In this document: piece after piece, positions 34,721 to 45,018 of the stretch
How positions within the stretch are numbered: the stretch's first letter is position 1
Layout: every line of letters begins with the position of its first letter
Source of the DNA: Pseudeuparius sepicola
Taxonomy: Eukaryota > Arthropoda > Insecta > Coleoptera > Anthribidae
Length of the DNA: 64,000 nt
NCBI GenBank assembly: GCA_963920635.1
Contig: OY987298.1
Coordinates: 118,348,035-118,412,034 of the forward strand
Direction of reading: 5' to 3'
Position numbers and translations under genes: made by a program
Notes under the pieces: model-generated
The model's database searches: none
What the model saw: the letters and a program-made list of their open reading frames with translations, nothing else
Told to the model about the DNA's origin: nothing

Positions 34721-37013
34721 GGATCGCTGTCGGCTATACTGACGACTGGCGACTTTAGCCTTCCTTAGCTGAATTCTGAAGCGCTTATAATTATAAACAA
34801 ATGCGTAATAATAAAATGCGCCGCTAATTAAACAACGTAATTTTTCCTCGACTGAACCATGACGAGTAAAGTCAAATCGACAATGTAGAATGTGTCCCAA
34901 ATAGTTGGATACCAAAAGTTGTTCATAATTTAAATTCACGATATAACTTTTCCAATAAAATTTTCTAACGAAAAGGGCACTTTGTTAACATTATGTTTAT
35001 CATTCATCTCAAGGCTAACTCCAAGCTATTATCTCGATGATTTTCAAGGGAGACCAATCACATAACAGATTAACCTTATACAAACCAACCTTCATCAAAA
35101 TTTATTTACTGGTTCTTGACTTCGCGCATAGTTTTGGTTTTCAGGGATAGTCACAAGATATACACGGACAAACAGCACGCACGTCGTAGACAGAAACGGA
35201 AAAAAGTAGGCAACTCTTTCCGTTTGAATTGTAGAGAAAGAGTGGACATTTTTAATTAGGAGATCAAAATTCATTTCTACCTATACTTCGAAAATGAAAA
35301 CAGGTTTTCCATCTACACTTTGAAATATCATTAGGAATATCAATTGCTATATTTTCTAAAAATAAATCTGTTCTCAATTATTATCTATTATTTTGTTTCC
35401 CTAACGGAAAAAGAAAGTTTTAAAATGAGTGGAACTTATCAACTGCACAATTGATAAATCCAGCGTCAGAGACGCACAATTTTTGTTTGCAGAACCATTT
35501 AAAATTTGACCGGTTTGTGCTTTTATATAAAGAGAGATAAGGACGAATTCAAAAGCGGTTAGGTACGTTACTTCTCACAACTGTCAAATTTGATATTTAA
35601 TAAGAAAAAGTTCAAAACCACACAACTTCTCTATAGGTACCCATTTTAACAAACTTATACAAAACATTAATTTTATCTCAATTAAGTATAGATATCTACA
35701 TCTACTATTTTCTTTCTTTAAATTGTTATAAAAAAATGTTTCTTTATCTTACCAACATCTTGGACCAACACTATAGTAAAGACCTGTGCATAGCGCTGTT
35801 TCAAGCGATCGCCACTGGCGCCACACGACGAAACAAATTTACACGGTGGTTTAATGTTAAACACCATTGTTGCAGAATCTTTTATAAAATAAAATCTTTT
35901 ATAAAATAAAAACATGCAAATGTGTCTGTTACAACGAATTTAATATCAAAAATAAAATAAAATATTTGTTTGTTATGTCCCTCTAATTTGACAAGTTCAC
36001 ATGGCATATTTCCATACATTTTCTTAAGAAAAGCGAGTCTAAAAAGCAAGCAAGAGTATTTGGTACCTATACCTTTCGGTTTTAAATGAAGTCCAGGCTA
36101 GTAAGTAATCATGACACGCATTAGATTTTTCAGTTTCTTCTTTATATGGAGAACTATTGGTTCGCTTTGGAGCTATAAACAAAATATTATATTTTCATTC
36201 TTACATACGTTACAAAATACTCTTCCAAAATAATATCTAGAATTTTCGCTTCTTCAGCTGGTTGATTAGATCATCCCATAATTCCAAAATAGTTTTTATT
36301 TTTCTCGAATTCACCTAATAGTCTGTGCAGTGTGCTATACCATTTTCTTGACGTGCATGGAAATTTCATGTTATCACAAACAAATCTACCTATAAAAGCT
36401 GTGTTAATAGGATACAACTGCTAAATACTGGAAGCAAAGACAATTAGTTACCGTAAAAAGAAGGCAAATCGTAATAAAGCTGGATATTTAAAATTTTAGA
36501 CCTTTTAAACGTCAGTAACTGACATACCAATAACCACAGAATACCCCCCTATAACCTATAATAAGTCGCAATTTTTTTCGTTGAGTGGCGCCACCTCTGT
36601 CCGTAAACAACAATGAAATATGCTCGGGTCTTTAATATAGTGTCGCTCTAGCTTTATCTTAGTTAAATATCGTTACAGGTACCTTATAGATATTTATATT
36701 TTTCAGCAAATATATTGGAAGCTTAAAAATTTGTTGATGCTTGATAAGAAGTTTATTTAATTTCTGTATAATGTAATGAAAACAAAATCTGATTCATTTG
36801 TATACTACATCAATACTATATACACGTGCAAGGAGAAAAAACTATTTCATTTGTATGGATTTTTTGCAAACAAAACGTTTTCCGTTATGATGTTTATACA
36901 GTATCCGCTACAAAGGACACAAATGATAACTCCTTTTATTTTTAAATTTTATTCTCTGCATCGTTTGAAATTTAAAGTTTAAATGTCTTTTTTAATTTCT
37001 TTATGTACGTACA
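34721..37013. other. Unassigned low-repeat sequence
   Basis: A long interval without recognisable elements. A small tandem, AATCTTTTATAAAATAA, occurs twice at 35876-35911. The 119-codon minus frame at 34580-34939 and other short frames have no domain that I can name. Confidence 0.4.
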
Positions 37014-37684
37014 TACAGGGTGGCCCACCACGAACTGCATCGATCTATATATGGAAAACTAAAAGTAGGAAAATTCTGAAAATTTGGCACCTCACCAATG
37101 CCGATGGGCGCTGCTCAACTAAAATACTTTGGTGAATCTGGCACTTCCGGTTATACCGGAAGTCGACATCAACTTTCTTATCTCAAATGCAACACCCTGT
37201 ATATTATTGCATTTTGGATTCTAGTCATCATTTTGAAACAAAAACATGCAACATGTCCTTTGTCTAAATCCAACCGTTTTTGAGATATTTGCATTTTTCC
37301 GAAAAAAAAATAGAGGTGCAGACCTAAAGTCAATTAGCAATTTATACGAGGAAACCGCGAAATTTCAAAACGAATTTTTGGCATCGTGTAACAGAAACCC
37401 TGACCTAGTGATGTCTGCTGAGAAATAAATCCGTTCTTACACAGGGTGTTCACAAAATATGAATAAAAATTACATTCAAAATGTGCTTAAATCTCGAAAT
37501 TTTCAAATGGAAACCCCCCTTTTTTTTAAAGCGATCTTATTCACCACTAAAAATGGTGACAACTTTGTGTAAGGTTTCCTACACCTAAATGCAGTAATTT
37601 TCGATTAATTTACGAAAAAACCACTTTTCGCCCATAAATTGCGGGGTTTGCTTAACGCTTGGAAAATTATATTAGCCGTGGACG

Positions 37685-37942
37685 TTGAAAAGACAATCGA
37701 GGCTGAGGAAATGTCACTTGGTTTATAAATTATTCTCAACAATAATGCCGGCGCGCTTAAATTACACAAACGAAGATTATTTAAAGTTTATTATCTACGG
37801 AGAATGCAACAAAGTAATATCAAGAACGTGCGATACATTAAATTTGGGGCTCGCTATCCACAAAAAACAAAACCATCACCAAACACAGTTAAAAAAATAA
37901 TACAAAATATTAAACAGTATGGATGTGTCAGAGAAAAATCAC
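37685..37942 (+). pseudogene. DUF4817-like transposase start running into the fold-back loop
   Basis: The frame MPARLNYTNEDYLKFIIYGE then CNKVISRTCDT is followed by a 5-bp insertion (TAAAT) that shifts the frame. In the corrected phase the sequence reads GARYPQ, then PSPNTVKKIIQNIKQYGCV through the loop. That is the expected continuation of a DUF4817-type DNA-binding region (yP...P...v..ii..i...G.v). The loop is therefore transposase coding sequence read on the plus strand. No catalytic domain follows, because the right arm turns back. Confidence 0.7.
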
Positions 37943-38127
37943 TTTTGTGGATAGCGAGCCCCAAATGTATCGCACGTTCTTGATATTACTTTGTTGCATT
38001 CTCCGTAGATAATAAACAAATTTAAATAATCTTCGTTTGTGTAATTGAAGCGCGTCGGCATTATTGTTGACAATAATAATAATTTATAAACCAAGTGACA
38101 TTTCCTCAGCCGCGATTGTCTTTTCAA
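37939..38127 (-). pseudogene. Mirror copy of the DUF4817-like start in the right arm
   Basis: The minus strand encodes FNYTNEDYLNLFIIYGEC, NKVISRTCDT and FGARYPQK, the complement-arm version of 37685-37865. It lacks the TAAAT insertion, so it keeps the ancestral frame up to the loop. It is a product of inverted duplication and not a second gene. Confidence 0.7.
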
Positions 38128-38797
38128 CGTCCACGGCTAATATGATTTTCCAAGCGTTAAACAAACCCCGCAATTTATGGGCGAAAAGTGGTTTTTTCGT
38201 AAATTAATCGAAAATTACTGCATTTAGGTGTAGGAAACCTTACACAAAGTTGTCACCATTTTTAGTGGTGAATAAGATCGCTTTAAAAAAAGGGGGGTTT
38301 CCATTTGAAAATTTCGAGATTTAAGCACATTTTGAATGTAATTTTTATTCATATTTTGTGAGCACCCTGTATAAGAACGGATTTATTTCTCAGCAGAGAT
38401 CACTAGGTCAGGGCTTCTGTTACACGATGCCTAAAATTCGTTTTGAAATTTCGCGGTTTCCTCGTATAAATTGCTAATTGACTTTAGGTCTGCACCTCTA
38501 TTTTTTTTTCGGAAAAATGCAAATATCTCAAAAACGGTTGCATTTAGACGAAGGACATGTTGCATGTTTTTGTTCCAAAATGATGACTAGAATCCAAAAT
38601 GCAATAATATACAGGGTGTTACATTTAAGATAAGAAAGTTGATGTCGACTTCCGGTATAACCGGAAGTGCCAAATCCACCAAAGTATTTTAGTTGAGCAG
38701 CGCCCATCGGCATTGGTGAGGTGCCAAATTTTCAGAATTTTCCTACTTTTAGTTTTCCATATATAGATCGATGCAGTTCGTGGTGGGCCACCCTGTA

Positions 38798-39281
38798 TGT
38801 ACGAGAGAGATACAAAAATATGAAAGTAAAGTACCTAACCTACCCCTATTTTTCTTAATGTTAAAAATTTAGGTGTATTAAAGAAAGTTGTTTCAAATCA
38901 AGAGCAGATATTGCCAAATCCGGCTACACTGGCTCTGTGTTTCCTTCTATAACCTCAACGGTATAACGAAAAACGGGATTCCGCAAAGGTGCCTTAACTT
39001 ATTATATCCGATTAAGAATTTATAAAAAAAGTTGAAAATCCCTGACCTATACTTATAGCGATTAGAAATTTCCAATAATCAAAATTTATGATGAAAAATC
39101 ATTATTTTTTGTGTCCATCCGAAACACAATTTTTTCAACACTTTGTAATCACAAATAAATTTAAGGTATCTACGAAATAAATAGGCAATCAAATAAAAAA
39201 TAGATTATTTGTTTTTTTTTATAGGGGATCCCGAATTACACCGACAATGCCTTTATGCTTTATGAAACAGCTTTTTATTTA
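38798..39281. other. AT-rich unassigned sequence
   Basis: No repeat or coding evidence. Confidence 0.4.
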
Positions 39282-39475
39282 AGCCATGTACTAAAGCGAA
39301 TAAAATAAGTTTATGTTTTCGTTAAGGTAATTAAATGCCTAATTGTCGCGCCGAATGTTCATGTAAGAAGATATAAGTACGAATGAATTTTATTCTTTAC
39401 AATTCGCAGTTTGGCATTGAATTACCTTGACGGAAGCCTAAACTTATTTTATTCTTTTAGTACAAGTTAATAGAT
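39282..39475. mobile_element. Palindromic MITE, about 190 bp
   Basis: GTACTAAAGCGAATAAAATAAGTTTA pairs imperfectly with TAAACTTATTTTATTCTTTTAGTAC, and AGGTAATTAAATGCC with GGCATTGAATTACCT. The loop is near 39360-39400. Confidence 0.7.
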
Positions 39476-39519
39476 AAAAACTTTTTTATTTTTTATTTTA
39501 TTTTGCGCTTTTTAGTATT

Positions 39520-39790
39520 TGATACCCATGTCAACGATGTTGTCAACAAATAGGTAATTCGCCATCTTGGAGCCTCCGCCATATTGGATTTAGTATGATG
39601 TCACTCACTTTCGTTTTATACTCGTCAAACCCTTTTATTAGGTTCCCATATCAAGTAGGTTGTAAAGAAATAGGTAATCCGCCATCTTGGAACGGCGGCC
39701 ATTTTGTATAAATTATCTACAATAGATACCTATATTGACTATACTAGATTGTATTGTTACCACCACCAAAACTGTGTGCGCAAGTTTAAG
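39520..39790 (+). repeat. Short tandem duplication, period about 125 bp
   Basis: AATAGGTAATTCGCCATCTTGGA (about 39549) and AATAGGTAATCCGCCATCTTGG (about 39669) are each followed by a CGCCAT/GGCCAT block. CCCATGTCAACGATGTTG and CCCATATCAAGTAGGTTG precede them. The stretch at 39770 (GTGCGCAAGTTTAAGCTCAA) resembles transposon or LINE tails common in insects. Confidence 0.5.
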
Positions 39791-39879
39791 CTCAATTGGT
39801 TGGGCGGAACTGGTTTAAAATTCAATTGCAAAATTTGACCGTCACATACACAAAACAAGTTAAATAAAAGCTTTTAAAA

Positions 39880-40340
39880 ACGTTCCCAGTGTTGTCTCGT
39901 GCATATTTTATATTTATAAAGCACAAATCTACAAGAAAGTCACCAAGGTGTACTTCCTACATCGCCATTTGGCTGCAAGTCCCGCGACTATTAACCCGCC
40001 GAAATTTACCTAAACATATTTGCGGATCCCATCGGACGGCATACCTACTTCTGGTGCGGCAAATGCCTTTCAATCATAACGCGGACCGCCGCCGCCACCG
40101 ACGTCTTCGCAACGAATTTCGCAAACATAGGAGCGTCTAATTACCGAGTTATCTCATTGGGTAATTTGCCTAATTGGAGGGGCGGAAGTTGGGCTGCAGC
40201 GGATCCGGAAATGCCTCGGCGCAATTAGCAGATCGCGGAAGACAATCGCGCCCTCCCGCGAGCACCATATATGATATTATTATGCGCCCGCGAGGGCTCG
40301 AGGGTTTTATTCACTGTGATGGGTGCTCGAGTGGCAGAGC
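39880..40340. other. GC/CpG-rich island
   Basis: GC-rich island with CCGCCGCCGCCACCGACGTC and a block of GCGCCCTCCCGCGAGCACC / GCGCCCGCGAGGGCTCGAGG near 40245-40305. A plus-strand 83-codon frame ends in RRRHRRLRNEFRKHRS, a basic tail with no known match. Possibly retained host DNA. Confidence 0.35.
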
Positions 40341-41604
40341 GAATTAACCAAGATCATATAAATATACTCAGACCATAACAAGTCCAAGTCACTTTTACAA
40401 GATATAACATACAGTGCTCGACAACGCCACCAATATAAATCGGCATCACCCGAAGATTTTTTTTATTAATTTATACGTGTTTTTTTTTCGTATTGCACAT
40501 ATGTAATATCACGATCTTTTTATGCCTTGTTTTCACTATAAATTCATGGTATACGTGACTGAATTTAAGATGCCAACGCCCCGACGGGCACTATGCGAAC
40601 TAACTATATGGGCCATTGTCACTTCTAGCTTTGGGCACACTTTGGGTTTACACTGCGTTGTTCTTTGTTCTTGTCCATTGTTCTTGTCGTCTTCTATATA
40701 TTTTGTAGTCGTCTTCATATAGTTATTTGGTTATTAGGTAAAAGTACCCCCCGACAATCGGCGCCCGCGAAAACAGCGGCCGGGCCGGACGTAAACACGG
40801 CACAAATCTTTCCAAATTTCGGATTTTCGGAAATTTGAAAATTAATTTTCTCGGAAACTACGCCCGAGCACCAAAAACTAAGGTCAGATTCGTGTTCAGG
40901 GGCCCCGAAAATAGGGGGGGGGTAGCCAAAATTAAAAAAAAAATCGGGGCAGACATACACCGCGGGAAACTGTACTTAGGTACCGGTTATTATAAAGTTT
41001 AAACATTATTGTTTATGATTTATGTAATTGCAAAGGCAACAGGCAACTAAAAATGAACTAAAAGCAGAATTCGAAATAGAGAACTTTGTTGGTTAAATTA
41101 AATTGATTCGAAACTTGTTCCATCTCGAAAATGTTTTCAGGAACAAACGAACAAAAAATGTTTAGGTTAGGACCTCGGCGATCGAATCAAGGCGGTTTTT
41201 CGTCCGAATCTCGCACTAAAACTTCGTAATTACACTGCATAACACTTTAGCATGTTCAAATTCCACTTCTGATAACTGTGGGAGGCCTTTTGGTCGTGGT
41301 AATCATAATAAAAATCACATTTTATTTGCTTTATTTCATTTCCTTACAACTCTTCTTTAAGTCTTCTCTCTTTTTGGCACAAGCGTGGCGGGAATATTTA
41401 AACATTTGAATTCAACTGTTGTTATTTACCACATTATTATAATAGTCAACTTTAGAAAATAAAGCTTTTTTGACTGATTTTGAACAAAACAAGAAACATA
41501 ATATACGGATCAACAAAATGGCATGGCCCATAGACTTAGTTTAGCATTGAGCCTACAGGGGGCGTATTTCTTATATTCAATCGCGTATACCTACTGCCGA
41601 CTAT
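40341..41604. other. Unassigned sequence
   Basis: Mixed sequence including a homopolymer run (GGGGGGGGGG at about 40914). ORFs at 40522-40722 and its minus shadow carry no domain. Confidence 0.4.
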
Positions 41605-42120
41605 TGCAGTGGCGTTCCTAGATGTTTGGCCGCCCGTATGCAGAATATAAAAAATTCGTTCAGGTTATAAGAAAATAAATAAAAAAAATTCAGTAAAAAT
41701 TTTAAGAAACTGTTTCGTAGCTTTCAATTTTATTTTGAAATGATTACTTTTTGAAAATAACTAGCCTTCAAAACTTCCATAGCACACTTTTCTAAACGCA
41801 GAAAAATCTTCAATTGCTATTTTTGGAAATTAATTTTTTAATTTCATATTTTTTGATTCTGACAAAATTTTAGATTTAAAGTCCTGGAACTATTCTGAAC
41901 AACTTCTTTTAGTAAATTTTTTGAAAAAAAAAAAGCCTAATATGATTTTCGGATTTTTAGCCTCGATTGTGATATCGCAGGTGGCTTTGACTTTGGAATA
42001 GGCAAGTATTTTTTTGGAAATAAGTAGGCCACAATGCCATCTTATAACAAGAAAATACCACAGGCAATCAGTCTTGTTATAATGATTAATATGTTTTGGG
42101 TCTGGTAGAATTTCCAAACT
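41605..42120. mobile_element. Possible hAT remnant starting CAGTGGCGTTCC
   Basis: CAGTGGCGTTCCTAGATG at 41605 matches the common hAT tip CAGTGGCGT, followed by GGCCGCCCGTATGCAG. The minus strand carries a 75-codon frame (41890-42117) and a segment with CAMEVLKA near 41790 that could be the eroded end of a transposase. No second tip was found. Confidence 0.4.
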
Positions 42121-42700
42121 GAAAGGAACAAGGTAAATGTTTCTTTAAAATAAAAAATGTTTTAAAATATAAAAAATAAAAACAAAAACTACAAGTAAAA
42201 CATAAAATATCACTTACACTAGAAAAATAACCTTTTTAAATAAAATACAAATGCATACATAAAATTAAATGCTTTTTCTAAGAAAAAGGTACTAAAAATG
42301 TAAAAAATTACGTTTACAAAGTCATAATAAAACTAAAAATAAATATAGCTTCCATCAGAAAAGAAAAATACAGGTACTTGTAAAAATAAATAAAACCTTT
42401 TCTTCTAAACGAAACAAAAAAGTAAAATATTTTTAGAATATTGGGTTATCCCTTAGGTACAAGGCACAAGATACAAGTTAAATGAATAGTACTTTTCTCG
42501 CTTTAACACTGATATTATATCACTGATATTTATTGTATCAAGTAGGATACATTCAATGGAAATTATTTAACATTGTTTTGAATTAACTAGTAGCACATTT
42601 TGTTGTTGCACACAATGCGAACGGCAGCTTTGGGGTGGTTGGAGAGCAGGGTTCATGGGTAAGGAGGTTTGATGTTAGTTGTTATGAGGCTTGGTTGAAG
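42121..42700. other. A-rich unassigned sequence
   Basis: Highly A-rich (AAAATAAA-type) sequence with no feature supported. Confidence 0.45.
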
Positions 42701-42736
42701 CAAAGAAAATACTACTACGTAGTAGTATTTTCTTTG
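42701..42736. repeat. Perfect 36-bp palindrome with flanking direct repeat
   Basis: CAAAGAAAATACTACTAC is followed by its exact complement. TTGGTTGAAG occurs at 42691-42700 and again at 42734-42743, so the palindrome sits between 10-bp direct repeats. Confidence 0.9.
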
Positions 42737-42897
42737 GTTGAAGGAAGATATTTTGGAAGTCACCTAGCTCTTTTATTTTACTTCTAAAAGCGATCCTGGA
42801 GAACTGGGAAACCAAGAAAATGGAATGGAAAACTGTTATTTGTTTTTACCTGGCAGTATTGCAAACAATGAAACACTGACGATACCTATACCTAATA

Positions 42898-43329
42898 TAC
42901 AGGGTGAGTCAGAATGTATAGTAAATACTTTAAAGTGGTGTTCGGCAGGTGGTCTTAAGGGGGGTCTTTCATATAAACTTTTTCGATTTGGGCTTTCCTT
43001 GCCAAGTTATTCGGGTCTGCAGGGTGACCCAAAAGATTTTTTTATTTATATCTTAAAAAAGGCGCTACTTAAAAATTTGAAATTTGGTATGTGTTATCTA
43101 CTTACTGGAATACGCCTTAGGGTAGTTTATTCATTTACCCACTGCCCTAAAAAAGGGTAAAAAGTAACAACCCCTATTACTTTTTTGCTCGAACTTTCTT
43201 GTGGGTCATTTTTACTTATAACAAAAATATGATTTGTGTAGCCCCTTTATTTAAGAAACTTTTTTCCCTCTAAATTGTTTCTCGAACACCCCTTCAAAGT
43301 ATTTACTATACATTCTGACTCACTCTGTA
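42898..43329. mobile_element. TACAGGGTG-group MITE, 432 bp
   Basis: TACAGGGTGAGTCAGAATGT pairs with ACATTCTGACTCACTCTGTA; pairing extends through ATAGTAAATACTTTRAAG. The inner module TTTTTCGATTTGGGCTTTCC plus GCAGGGTGACCCAAAAG is shared with 6837-7777. It is followed by unrelated sequence, which suggests module exchange. Confidence 0.85.
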
Positions 43330-43338
43330 TTTATACTA

Positions 43339-44492
43339 CACAGGGTATCCCGAAATTAGCCTGCCATAATTTACCAGCGTGTTCTACGACCTAAAAAATG
43401 ATGAAAGTTCCTGTAAACATGGCCTCAAAAATGCCCCCTAATGGGGTTATAGCATCCGAAAGGGGCAGTTTCACAAACGGTTTTTTCTAAATATTTCCAG
43501 AACGAACAAAGTTGAAATTCTGAAATTTGGTATGTGACGTACCTGTGAGATTTGACATTTGCCGAGGTAGCGATAGTTAGACATTCTTAATCATAGGCGT
43601 CCTAAATTGGGGGGTTAAGTGGTTAAAATACCCTAAATTTTTTGTGTGCGCTTTTTCCCCAAACTTATTGCGAAATTATAAAATTTCGGGGTATTCTACG
43701 AAAAAATGGTTCTCTTGTCGAACTTTGATAGCTTGCACCGTTTTAGAGTAAAATCGTATTGAAATTTTTTTGCAGAGGGCCATGAAAATGCGTATTAGAA
43801 ATTGAAGACCTCGGTGCAAAAACCGGACAAGTCCATAGTTTACAAGTCTTGGGAAAATGAAAAAGAAACTCCCGGACTCGTCTGGTTCTTGCACACATGA
43901 ATGCGAGCGGCCAAGTCCTAAAGCTATATATCAACGTTATTCTGCTTTAGATTTGACTGATTCTTACACCAATCGATCGGCAATATTTTAATACATAAAT
44001 GTAGTGGAATAAGTCAATTTAACCATATTTATAAGTTTTGAGAAAATGAAAAAAACTCCCGGACTTGTCTGGTTCTTGCACCTAAGAATGCGAGCGGCCA
44101 AGTCCTTAAGCTATATATCAACGTAATCATGCTTTGGACTTGGCTGATTCTTGCACCAATCGATCGGCGATATTTTAATACATAAATGTATTGGAAAAAG
44201 TCAATTTTACCCAAAAGTGGACTTGTCCGGTTTTTGCACCGAGGTCTTCAATTAGCCCGCCGTATTTTACCGGCGTGTTCTGCGACCCAAAAAAAAAAGA
44301 AAAATTTCCTATAAACATGGCCTCAAAAATGCCCCCTAAGAGGGCTATAGCTCTCGAAATGGACACTTTGGCATACGGTTTTTTCTAAATATATCCAGAA
44401 CGAGCAAAGATAAAATTATGAAATTTGGTATCTGACATACCTGGGAGAATAAATCATGAAAAAAGCGCACAAAAAATTAGGATATTTATAAA
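43339..44492. mobile_element. Left half of a fold-back element (split by MITE and LINE)
   Basis: The arm starts CACAGGGTATCCCGAAATTA. The block with GTTCTRCGACCYAAAAAA, CATGGCCTCAAAAATGCCCC and AACGGTTTTTTCTAAATAT occurs at 43370-43560 and again in direct orientation at 44260-44450. Its complement lies at 49970-50120, beyond the LINE. The original palindrome was therefore interrupted, first or separately, by the 43802-44253 MITE and later by the LINE at 44506. Confidence 0.75.
43802..44253. mobile_element. MITE with internal tandem duplication
   Basis: TTGAAGACCTCGGTGCAAAA at the left pairs with TTTTGCACCGAGGTCTTCAA at the right; the arms are about 32 bp (through CCGGACAAGTCC). The interior is two direct copies, period about 187 bp, of a unit with AAACTCCCGGACTYGTCTGG and GCACCAATCGATCGGC-type words. 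Non-coding. Confidence 0.8.
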
Positions 44493-44505
44493 CCCTTGAC
44501 CCCCC
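44493..44505 (+). repeat. LINE target-site duplication, left
   Basis: CCCTTGACCCCCC, identical to 49920-49932. A 13-bp duplication fits target-primed reverse transcription. Confidence 0.95.
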
Positions 44506-45018
44506 GTGCGGGGTTTTCGGGTTCCCCCATCGGGCGCCTCCCAGGTGGTGGATAGGGAACGCCCTCCTAGCAGAGGGCACCAGGGAAATTAAATACCCTG
44601 GGGCGAACCAAAACCGGGTATTGGGAACAGCAGCGCTGAGAGGGGCGTCAGATCTATGGATGGCGGTGGTCAACCGGACTCACGTCCGGGGTCACCTGGC
44701 ATCCTGGGGTCGACCGCCTCTCGTGGATGCCTGCCCAATACATACCGTAGTCGACAGGTCGGTGGTTGTAGAGGAAGTGCCAGTCGGCTATGGGGGCTTG
44801 CCTTAACCAGCCGGCCAAGTGGTTGGGAGCCACAATAAAACTCCCCCCAAGTCAAGGTGGAACAGCATAAGCCGAGGACTGCGTGGCTAAGGGCAAGCTT
44901 AGTCGCTATTATGCGGACTCCGGGTACTTTGGCGATCTCCCGGTTTTAATAGCCTTCCTGCGGCAAGCGGGGCTCTGCTGCAGGCGACCGACATTCCCTT
45001 GCTACTCGTGGGACGAAC
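44506..45018 (+). promoter_or_regulatory. LINE 5' UTR with strongly folded start
   Basis: GGTTTT (44512-44517) and GGTTC (44520-44524) can pair with AAAACC (44610-44615) and GAACC (44605-44609). They enclose two perfect hairpins: GCCCTC/GAGGGC (44561-44578) and CCAGGG/CCCTGG (44580-44601). A compact structure at the very 5' end recalls the HDV-like ribozymes of some non-LTR elements, but I cannot assign the catalytic core. An internal promoter is expected for this class; no specific box is claimed. Confidence 0.5.

Larger units (their letters stand above)
37014..38797. mobile_element. Large fold-back mariner-like element, 1.78 kb
   Basis: TACAGGGTGGCCCACCACGA is mirrored by TCGTGGTGGGCCACCCTGTA. 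The arms, 37014-37865 and 37943-38797, are about 855 bp, about 96% identical as complements, and separated by only 77 bp. Each arm contains an internal second tip (ACACCCTGTATATTATTGC) and, at its inner end, transposase N-terminal codons. One arm of the same family is at 9263-10140. Confidence 0.9.
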
